Shown here one piece after another: positions 55,713 through 64,000 of a stretch of DNA of 64,000 bases. The notes beneath the pieces are model-generated. The model was given only the letters and a program-made list of their open reading frames with translations. It ran no database searches and was not told where the DNA came from. Source of the stretch: Cepaea nemoralis (Eukaryota; Mollusca; Gastropoda; Stylommatophora; Helicidae); assembly GCA_014155875.1 (NCBI GenBank), contig JACEFZ010024509.1:225001-289000 (forward strand). Direction: 5' to 3'. The position numbers and the translations under genes were made by a program. How positions within the stretch are numbered: the first letter of the stretch is position 1; every line of letters starts with the position of its first letter.

Positions 55713-56355
55713 GTTCCACTGCCAAGAAGACTTAGAGTTAAATCCACAGAGGAGGCGGGTTTATTTTTTCTGACCAGTACGGTTCTGAAGTCGAACCAGC
55801 CTCAGAAAACAGGGCATCAGAAAATTGTTACAAGTTTCTTCGAGTTGTCTGGGTAGGAGGATGACGAGGAAGGGAACTGACCGCCTAACCCACAATGTCA
55901 TGGCTTGAATTTGTGCAGGAATAAAACGTCACACCACAACGGCAGTATCTGCTGGGGGATTACCTGCACCTTTAACTGTCTCCACCTCCAACTAATCCCC
56001 TTCCTCTTCTTCTCTTCCCCTTCCTCATTCCTCTTCTTCATCTTCTTCTATATTACAATCAGTCTTTGATTCGTCATGGTGCAAGAATTCGTACATAATC
56101 TACAGCTGCCCCTTATTCGCAGTAATATGTGGATGTGTAAGAATACCAATGTCTTCCCTGTCATCATGAGCAATCTAGGCTGTCTTTTGTCCGCTCCGTG
56201 GCCGAGTGACTTCACTTATACCAAGCAGACAAGTTTTCACCCAAGCATCAAGGAAATAACAATATCAAGGCTAACAGTGTTGAACATCTCAGAAATAACT
56301 GGGGCGTTTAGACCCAAACCTGGAAGAACGTATTCTGACACACTAGCAACGGTAA
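55713..56355. repeat. Unclassified repeat X, uninterrupted copy
   Basis: It matches the two halves flanking element A (23286-23600 and 31634-31866). It shows that the original repeat is about 0.6 kb. A CTTCTT-rich part lies in its middle. No ORF or terminal repeat was recognised. Confidence 0.65.
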
Positions 56356-56395
56356 GGTTGGCGGAATGAAAACACACAAACCCAATTCGTTTTAA

Positions 56396-56616
56396 GGCTT
56401 GCAAGGTCAGGAGATCTCAGGTCGGTCTCTACTACGATTCAAAGATGTGTGTAAGCGGGACATGATTGATACAAGCATTGATAATGCACTTTGGGAACAA
56501 GTCGCTGCTGAACGTGTTGCATGGAGGGCAACTATTAGAAATGGAAAAAAGACAAAGGAGAAAATGATTGCAGATAAAGCACACACCTTCTCAGTCATGA
56601 CCAGCCCTAGATTATA
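56396..56616 (+). pseudogene. LINE ORF2 C-terminus, different lineage
   Basis: The plus strand reads SGRSLLRFKDVCKRDMIDTS, WEQVAAERVAWRATIRNGKK and EKMIADKA, ending at TAG 56615-56617. This pattern (RFKDVCKRD, W-x-x-x-AxxRxxWR) is typical of the extreme C-terminus of another common animal LINE type. It lacks all catalytic motifs. Only about 70 codons remain. Confidence 0.7.
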
Positions 56617-56617
56617 G

Positions 56618-58655
56618 CAGAGAAGCCGAGACCGGCCCGTGTGCTTCCCTGACGGCAATTCTGAGGACTCAAAGTAATAGTAATACTGACCAACAAATTA
56701 AACGCTTGCTTTTGGGGTGAGTGCTTAGTGTATCTGTTTACTGTAGGATAAATGTAATGTAATGGTGCCTATGTTGATTATTGAGAGGAATTTCCCCCCC
56801 CCCCCCACCCTCCCAAACCAATACCCAAGTTGCAACTGAGACCCAGCGGTATAGATTTAGTAAATAAGGAGAGCTTTCCAGCTTTAAGTTGCTGATGCAG
56901 GGTGCATGGGCGCGCAGCTCTATTAATAGATTGACCCAAGATGACTGCTACCAAACACTGGCAAATGACACAGATGTAAAGAAAGACAACGATGAGAGGA
57001 GCTGAATTTAGATGTCATGGGATATGTGGGTAGCATTGGAACACCATATGAATAGCATGGGAGGCGGTATTCCCGAGGTAACCAGGTAACTGATGTAATT
57101 GTGTGAGTGAGGCTTTGCCTAGAGCGTAACGTGGTCTATGTCCCCCCGGCAAAGGTGCATAATGTAATTATACACTTCGCCTATCATTAAGATCCCTGTG
57201 TGTGTGTGTTAGATATATACATATAAGGCATAGACATATGGGGTGAGAGGCCCGTGGGAATTCAAATGGGCATATGGTGGTGATGTTCATAATTATGATG
57301 ATGTTGGTGATTATGACGATGTAATGATGATGATGATAGTCATGTGGTGATGAATATGATGACGTTGATAGTAATGGAGATTATAGTGATAGCAGCATAG
57401 TACTAAGTAGAGTACACATTCTGAATGTCTAGAAGACTATCATATGTGTCAGTGGGCTGGCTGCGAGTTTGTTATCGTATTCCTGTGTGAATCTATGCAC
57501 TACAAAAGATTATTTTGTGGTGGTGGTGTCATTTAGCAGTGCATCGCATATGTCTGGTTTGTGGTCAATAACTATGTTCTATCTTGTTATCTGATTATTG
57601 GTGGTGTTATGTGTTAACGTACAGCTACTTTGGCATTTCCAGACCTGATTGTCACACATGTCATGGCGTTGTTTATGATTTGTGTGGGACATATCCCACT
57701 GTTGATATCAGCCTGTGATGTTGGAGATGATGGGTTGTGTTTGGTGTTGACTTTGACACTGGTTGATGTCAATAGGTAACATTAATGTTCATTGGTGGTA
57801 TTGTCAGCAGGTAATATTGGCGGCGAGACGCTATATTATATCACAGAGATCGGTATGTAATGTTCCCACTGAACTGAGAGCATTCTGTGAGTGAATTGTA
57901 GAGAGGCATGACCATGTCGTGCAACATGGGTTGTTATTTTCTAACTGTGGTACAGCAGCATGGGAGTGATCTAGACATGTGGGTATGTCTCTGTGTTACA
58001 TTTAGTTGCGAATGGCGATTGTAGCTATGACTATTGATTCATGTTTTGATTGGGTATAATAAATGTAATTACATGTGTTGTATCTTTTTGATTGCGGCCT
58101 TCGGTCGCAGTTGTTTTGGGACATACATGGACCTTAGCGTTTGTCAATGTTGGCTGGTAAGCTCCCCATACTTCTGTCTATGCCTCTGCCTACTATTGTA
58201 ATTCTGTTATTGGTTTTATTTTGGCTCTTTGCTGTTCCTGGTCCAAGTCGATCCATGGATTTGGGTGACCTGTATGGGTACCGAGGGTACCCTTTAGAAT
58301 CAGCCAAACATGGTAGAGGTCTCGTGCTTAGCTTAAGACCACCCATTAGTGATCATGTTGATGTTAGGCAGCAGCGATCTTTACTGTGGGAACTTAGCAT
58401 CCCATTCCTGTAAGCACCAACTGTCTATGAGTCCTGGGATGGAATCAATAGAGAGTCCATCCCTGTTGTTACCATTATTGTTCGCGTTGAGATTCTTTTA
58501 TTGCCATGTTCTTATTAGTTTGTAGAAGTGGTTACCCGGTCATGTTATAATGGATGTTAGGCAGCAGTGATCCTCACTGTAAGATCGTAGGTTCCCATTC
58601 CTGTCGGCATCGGTTATATGTTGTGCCTGGGTGTCTATTTATCTTTGAACTATGA
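56618..58655. other. No gene recognised; small repeats
   Basis: The largest stretch with nothing named. It has a C-run near 56797-56808, a GATGAT-rich part at about 57296-57370, and a duplicated phrase (GATGTTAGGCAGCAG...TTCCCATTCCTGT-like) at about 58358-58410 and 58551-58600. The 90-codon frame at 58141-58413 is hydrophobic at its start but has no family match that I know. Confidence 0.4.
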
Positions 58656-58656
58656 G

Positions 58657-58905
58657 AGTCGCTTAAAAGTCGCTTAAAAGTCGACAGGGTCGACTTCATT
58701 GCACCAGGATTTTATCCCACATGGCTCGGTCTCTTTCCGCAGCGTGGAAAGCGTCGGACAAAGCTCGAACCCTGTAGCATTAGCGACGACCCACAGGAGT
58801 CTCCGAAAAATTTCACTCGTGAACCGAAAGACGTGGTCCGGAATCAAACCCACAACCTTCGGAGCCAGAGTCAAACGACTTGACCTCTTCGCCACGGAGA
58901 CTCCT
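58657..58905 (-). repeat. SINE family B, second copy
   Basis: Reverse complement of the 43291 copy. It includes the GTCGACAGGGTCGAC palindrome, GGCTCGGTCTCTTTCCGC and, at the far end, CGCCACGGAGACTCC. The tail unit TCGCTTAAAAG is present twice, suggesting tail slippage as in tandem-repeat-tailed SINEs. Confidence 0.8.
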
Positions 58906-59369
58906 AAGATTCAGTCAATAAAAGTTCCAGTTTATTGTTCCTAATTTCATTCGTTTTTGTTTAGTTTCTTGTTTAGTTTATAATTCAGACGTTAATTCTG
59001 GTACAGTCCAGCTCTGCATTCCACTGTCAAGAATTATAGAAGATATTCTAATCCCCTCCAACCGAGGATCTTGACATTTTAAGTCTAAATCTAATCTGTT
59101 CATGAGAGGGGGAGTAGTGAGAGCTTTCTCTTTCTTCTTGTTATCCTATTTCTTCTCTGGCTCTGGTGCAGTCGCGCGTAGGTGCGTTGCACGTCTATAT
59201 CTTCTGCCACTGCAGGTCGGGGATAGATTGAGCTAAGTCATGCCTCTGACTTGTTTTTCCTGATGGTTTCAAGACAGTTTTCTTCAGTATTCGTATGTCG
59301 AAGAGTGGCAGAATGTTTCTTCTTCTCTGTCCACGGGATTCTAAACATTCGTAAGCATTGGCTGCACAA
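58906..59369. other. No gene recognised
   Basis: AT-rich then pyrimidine-rich sequence; nothing supported. Confidence 0.4.
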
Positions 59370-59790
59370 CATTACTAACTCCCGGAAACTGGGGTCCCAA
59401 GTACTGCCAGTCCATCACTAACTCCTTGAAACAGGGGTCCAAGTATTGACAGAAAACTATTAATATCTGGAAAAGGGGGTTAAGGTACTGACAGCCCATA
59501 ATTAACACCTGCAAAATGGGGTTGCAGTACTGACAGCCCATCATTAACTCCCGGAAACAGGGATTCAAGTACTGATAGTCTATCATTAATTCCTTGAAAC
59601 AGCGGTCCAAGTACTGCAGCCCATTATTCACTCCTGGAAGCAGGGGTCCAAGTGCTGACAGCCCATCATTAACTCCTGGAAACAGGGGTCCAAATACTGA
59701 CAGCCCATCATTAACTTCTGGAAACAGGGGTCCAAGTACTGACAATCCATAATTAACCCCTTGAAACAAGGGTCCAAGTGCCGTAAATGT
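59370..59790 (-). repeat. 42-bp tandem repeat, about ten copies
   Basis: The unit runs from ACTGACAGCCCATCATTAAC to GGGTCCAAGT. Forty-two is a multiple of three, so the minus strand keeps one frame open for 166 codons, repeating YLDPCFQELMMGCQ-like 14-residue units. There is no start context, signal peptide or conserved domain, so I treat it as a repeat and not a gene. Confidence 0.8.
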
Positions 59791-60087
59791 TCGTCCACAA
59801 TGGTTGCATGTGAAATCATGGTCATTTCCACCATCACGCACAGAGAAAGAAATATAAAGAGGTACATATATTTAGAAAGAGAAAAACACAGAGATAAATT
59901 ACAGAGGGAGCGAAACAGACATATACATATAAAAGAGAATTAGATAGACAAATATACTTGGTGAGAGACATAGAGTGACATATTTAGAGGGCGTGAGACA
60001 CAGAAGGCATACATAGGGAAGGAGGGATAGAGAGACAAAGATATAGGGTAAGACACGTGGAAAACACTCTCTCTCTCTCCCTCTGAC

Positions 60088-60221
<134 letters not shown>

Positions 60222-60227
60222 GTTCAC

Positions 60228-60880
60228 AGATTATGGTCGTCACTGGGAAGAAGGAAATACAAAAAATGTGATATAAGAGTAAATGGGCAAAGTCTTAAGC
60301 AAGTGAATCGGCACAGTTATCTGGAACAGTCACAACATCTGATGGGAGATGCCTTGAAGAGATTATAACAAGAATTTCCATTGAGAAGGTAGCCTTTTGC
60401 AAGATTAAAAACATACTGACCAATAAAAGATATCAATTGAATCGAGAAAAAGAGTGTTGAAGTGCTACATAGAACCTGCACTTTTTTATGGATGTGAAAC
60501 GTGGACAATGAGCAGACAAGCTGAAAGACATCTGATAGCTGTGGAAATGCAAAGAATACCACGGACAGACAGAACAACCAATGAACAAGTCCTTCAAGAA
60601 ACAAATGAATATCGTAAACTGATTAGAAACATTAGACGTAGTCAAAATTCTTTTGACATGTTATGAGAAGAAATGACTTGGAGAACTTGGTGACACATTG
60701 CAAGATTGAAAGGGGGGGGGGGGAGGGAGACCAAGGGGAAGACCGAGAAGTAAATACCTGGTTGGCTTGGCCACGTGGCATGGTCGAGACAGGAAAACGG
60801 AGCTGATCCACGATTCTGGTGGTCGAGTGAGATGGCAAAACTTGACCGCCCACGCTTTCCGCATGGCACATGATGGATAT
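60228..60880 (+). pseudogene. RTE-like LINE C-terminus (17728 family)
   Basis: The plus strand reads LKCYIEPALFYGCETWTMSR, QRIPRTDRTTNEQVLQETNE and YRKLIRNIRRSQ, then breaks at a G-run (60709-60722). It resumes with GRPRSKYLVGLATWHGRD and RVRWQNLTAHA. It matches the last 200 codons of the LINE at 17728-19026, including the GCACATGATGGATATAT tail. Truncated just after the RT catalytic part (start near QIMVV), with several frame breaks. Confidence 0.8.
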
Positions 60881-60941
60881 ATATATAAGACAGACAGGCA
60901 GGCTTTCAGACACACACGCACATACATTCACTCATCCTTAA

Positions 60942-60946
<5 letters not shown>

Positions 60947-61028
<82 letters not shown>
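60947..61028. repeat. (AT)n microsatellite
   Basis: About 82 bases of alternating AT, about 65 bases after the LINE tail. Confidence 0.95.
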
Positions 61029-61033
<5 letters not shown>

Positions 61034-61631
61034 CTTGCATACACACATACAAACATGCTTCGAGACAAAATTAATAAAAATAAGGGACCTCCTGTTAACC
61101 ATACACAAACCGACGGAAGCCAAGGGAAAATCACCGCTGTATTTTCCCAACATAATCATGCATCGAAATAAAATTGATCAAGATAACGACGTTAGTGGCG
61201 CTTTCAAAAGAGTTTCCTCGTCCGCTAGGGAGAATCATATGCTAAAGGTGATGCCCGATCGTCATCGAGCAACTGTATGGAAAGTAACAGTTAAGAAATA
61301 TACTAAATGTTGGTACATGGAATTTCAGAAAAATTAGCCAAAATGGAAAATTAGATAATATCAAAAATAGAAAGAATGAAGATAAATATATTAGGGATTA
61401 GTGAAATGCAATGGTCAGGTGAGAGAGGGTAGGGCGGGGAGTGGGGGGGGGGGGTATTTAGTTAGATAAGCATATAATTATTTACTTAGTAGGTAAGGAC
61501 TGCAAAAGGGGAGCTGGCATAATCTTGGATCAAATGAGTGCCAAGGCAGTTAAAGGATTTTAGACAATCCCAGATAGAGTATTGTTAGTGAAACTCCATG
61601 GCAAACCTCTGAATATTAACACAATACAAGT

Positions 61632-61882
61632 TGTATCTGCTGACTCCGTGGCGCAGGCGTTACGGACGAAGCTCGTAAACACAGCTGCGGATGATTGTGA
61701 CAGAAGATCTCCTTGCGTTGGTTTTATAGGAAATGGTATGGATGCCGGTCGTTCAGAAAGCAAATGCAAATTCCTGAACGTAAACTTGCCAAGAGATCAC
61801 AACAGCAAAAAATGTTGATGTTGACTGCGACGTCCTGTACAGGACATGCAAAATAGAAAAAGAAAAAAAGAAGAAATATAGG
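61632..61882 (+). repeat. SINE family A inserted in the LINE, with 29-bp target duplication
   Basis: CTCCGTGGCGCAGG (box A-like), GATGCCGGTCGTTCAGAAAG, GTTGACTGCGACGTCCTG and an A/G-rich tail. The LINE bases at 61603-61631 recur at 61883-61911 with one mismatch, a clear target site duplication. Confidence 0.88.
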
Positions 61883-62083
61883 AAACCTCTGAATATTAAC
61901 ATAATACAAGTATATGCGATAACAGCAGATTGTAAAGAAGAAGATATAGAGATATTTTATAACAAATTAGACATGGCAGTGCACCAGTGAAAACATTTTG
62001 AAATAAATGTCATACTCTGGGGTTTAAATGCCACAGTAGGCAAGGAACAGGTGAGTGGTGTGACTGTTGGCTATGACCTAGGT

Positions 62084-63148
62084 CAGGGGTCACCAAACTA
62101 CGGCCCGCGGGCCGGAACCGGCCCGCGACATCATTTCATCCGGCCCGCCGACGGTGCTCGAACTTGCTTCATATAACGTATGAAACACGAGACGTTGTGA
62201 TACAATTTAAATGTAAATATGTTTAGAATAATATGGGAACTTCACACGTGCGGAGACCTCCTAGCTACTCTAGGCTGTTTATTTAGGCCAGCCTTATTTA
62301 TATATTTTGCAAACCTTATTATGAGATATATTCTATTATCAAATGAAGTCGCCTGCCGCGACTCTAAAAGAGTATGGAGTAGCATATATTGTGATAGGGG
62401 TTTTAGTTTGTGGAGTGGAACAGATAGAACTACAAAATTAGATTTTTAAGAGCATGCATCTGACCCATTGCAACATACGCCTGTGAGACCTGGAATACTT
62501 ACTAAACAAGCTGAACAGCGCATAAATGCCTTTGAATATAAATGTTCATAGGCGATTTCTAAGAATTTATGGGATAAAGAAAAGAACAAATGCATCTATA
62601 CTTCAAGAGCTGAATAATTAGCTATTAAAGACGGTAAAACAAAGACAATTGAAATATTGTGGTCTCTTGAAACGTCACGAAAGTTTGGAGAGAACATTAA
62701 TGGAGGGATATATGCCTGTGAAGAAGGAAGAGGAAGGCCAAAGAGAAGATTGGTGCAGGATGTTGCGGATGATCTCCAGATGGGTGTATCGGACACGGGA
62801 CATCTTGCTTATGATCGAAAGGTTTTCCGGAAGGTTGTTATGGGAGCGAGGTTCTGCAAAGGACATGCTACTGAATGATTGACCTTTGTTCCATCTTTTT
62901 GTCTGATAATTGCTAGTGTTGTGAATCAGGCTACAGTTACTGTGTTGAATGATTAACCATGCTGTGATGGAAGATCACCTGTACTGTGTTGGATGATTAC
63001 GCCTGCTGTGTATACGGGATTACGAACCGCGTCCGTATGACCTTCGCCATGGATACCGGCGCAAGTATTGTATAGAATGACTATCCGGCCCGCGCTCGTC
63101 ATTTTGTCAGGTATCCGGTCCGCCGTGAAAAAAGTTTGCTGACCCCTG
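62084..63148. mobile_element. hAT-type non-autonomous transposon
   Basis: It starts CAGGGGTCACCAAACT and ends with the complement of CAGGGGTCAGCAAACT. The outer halves are GC-rich copies of a GGCCCGC phrase. The 8-bp ACCTAGGT flanks both sides (62076-62083 and 63149-63156). No hAT transposase is present. The interior carries a fragment of a LINE ORF2. Confidence 0.92.
62460..62880 (+). pseudogene. LINE ORF2 C-terminal fragment carried inside the hAT
   Basis: Plus-strand pieces read QAEQRINAFEYKCS, NIEILWSLETSRKFGENING (with the alternative frame KRHESLERTLMEGYMPV), EEGRGRPKRRLVQDVADDL and ERFSGRLLWERGSAKDMLLN. These are the usual end motifs of RTE-like LINE ORF2, in a shifting frame. It probably inserted into the transposon or was captured between its ends. 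It cannot encode a working protein. Confidence 0.65.
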
Positions 63149-64000
63149 ACCTAGGTGATAGGAATGAGAGAGATGACATATTAATAGCATGGGCAGAATA
63201 CCATGAAATGGTAATAGGGAACGCCTGATTTAAACAACACCCTCGACGATTATATACGTGGAAAAGCCTCGGAGATAATATTCGCAATCAAGTTGATTAC
63301 ATACTGATTCCAAAGAGATTCAGAAGTAGGTTAATAGGAATAAAAACCAAACCAGGAGCAAATGGACATAGTGACATTGTGCCAGTTACAGGAAATATGA
63401 GGTTAAAACTTAAAAGAATGTAGAAACCTAAAAGAACATCAAGTTAAACGTAGCATTACTTAAAACATACAAAGAGAGAAAGATACAATTTTACTGTAAA
63501 GAACAGATATAATGCCATGGATATACTACAGATTATTGATGAACAATGGGACATGTTGCCTGAATTAACCCAACAGACATCAAAAGAAATCATTCCATCT
63601 AAACATATACCTTGTAATTGCAAAATAGAAATGGATGAGAGATGAACATTTGCAGATGGTGGACGAAAGAAGAAAGGAAAAGCAAGATAAAGAAGAATAT
63701 AATAGAATACACAAAGAAAAAATAAATAAATGCAAAGTGGCTAAAGTAGTATGGCTGAATAAACAGAGCATGGGCATCGGGACAAACTATGGAAAAGATT
63801 CACATTCCATGTATTAACAAATAAATTCAATAACAGGTAGGAAAACAGGATGTTTAAAATCGAGGAACGGTGCAATATTGATGGGGCAAGATGATATATG
63901 GACGGAATATCTGGAAGAGCTGTATGATCATAGGAGACCAGATGCAAATATTCAAAACAATGGTGAGAGTCCACCAATACTTGCAGCGAAAGTTGAAGAC

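Larger units (their letters stand above)
61160..64000 (+). pseudogene. RTE/BovB-like LINE endonuclease and linker region, nested insertions
   Basis: Pieces in order. An AP-type endonuclease start (CWYMEF/GTWNF) lies near 61305. Then come IPDRVLLVKLHGKPLNI (61570-61625); after a SINE, IQVYAITADCKEEDIEIFYN (61905-61970); and WGLNATVGKEQVSG (62020-62060). After a hAT insertion, DRNERDDILIAWAEYHEMVI, FKQHPRRLYTWKSLGDNIRN, QVDYILIPKRFRS and KTKPGANGHSDIVPV follow. The endonuclease-to-RT linker continues to the window end (MVDERRKEKQDKEEYNRIHK). Stops and shifts are frequent. Normally the endonuclease nicks target DNA for target-primed reverse transcription. The RT would lie beyond this window. Confidence 0.82.

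Noticed and set aside
58141..58413. 90-codon frame starting with a hydrophobic, signal-like segment
   Set aside because: The tail has no domain and a portion is a local DNA duplication. Without transcript evidence it cannot be supported.

Overview
The window is eukaryotic and looks like repeat-dense intergenic DNA from an invertebrate animal. There are no bacterial-style operons. It has one convincing host-type gene, many truncated non-LTR retrotransposons (LINEs), two tRNA-derived SINE families, DNA transposons of the pogo/Tigger, mariner and hAT groups, two complete LTR retrotransposons, and large simple-repeat and minisatellite arrays. The kelch-type gene, BovB/RTE-like LINEs and long GAA and AT arrays would fit a mollusc genome (perhaps a heterobranch gastropod). 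That is a guess from memory of similar genomes, not something the sequence proves.

Layout. 0-2.3 kb: LINE and SINE debris and an irregular tandem repeat. 2.35-6.57 kb: a 32-bp minisatellite of about 75 units, split by a Tigger-type DNA transposon with a clean TA duplication. 6.6-14.4 kb: LINE fragments with RNase H, a composite repeat containing AT-rich and 65-bp tandem arrays, RTE-like LINE pieces, and one SINE inserted backwards into another. 15.2-17.2 kb (minus): an intact BTB-BACK-kelch gene. 17.4-22.7 kb: SINE, a LINE with an open reverse transcriptase frame, a hAT relic, and a GAA-rich tract of about 1.15 kb. 23.6-31.6 kb: LTR element A, with 510-bp LTRs differing at about four sites and a TCCCC target duplication. 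31.9-35.1 kb: LINE remnants and a dead mariner. 35.1-44.7 kb: further copies of the composite repeat, plus a SINE. 44.8-46.1 kb (minus): a broken second copy of the kelch gene. 46.2-54.2 kb: LTR element B (TSD GGCAG), inserted in a tandem repeat. 54.2-60.9 kb: repeats, LINE ends and microsatellites. 61.2-64 kb: a LINE endonuclease region containing a SINE and a hAT element, the latter carrying another LINE fragment.

The most interesting content is the pair of LTR elements. Both are Ty3/gypsy-type by reverse transcriptase, RNase H, D-X35-E integrase and a GPY/F module. In both, however, the integrase lies BEFORE the reverse transcriptase, as in Ty1/copia. That is the hallmark of the Gmr1-like group, first described from deuterostomes. 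Both also have a Gag segment resembling the vertebrate SCAN domain, whose proposed ancestor is a Gmr1-like Gag. Gag, protease and integrase share one frame and RT-RNase H follows. Each copy now has frame breaks.

Two themes recur. One LINE family ends its ORF directly on GAA repeats and seems to seed the long GAA arrays. Nested insertion is very common, and short target duplications let much of its order be read.
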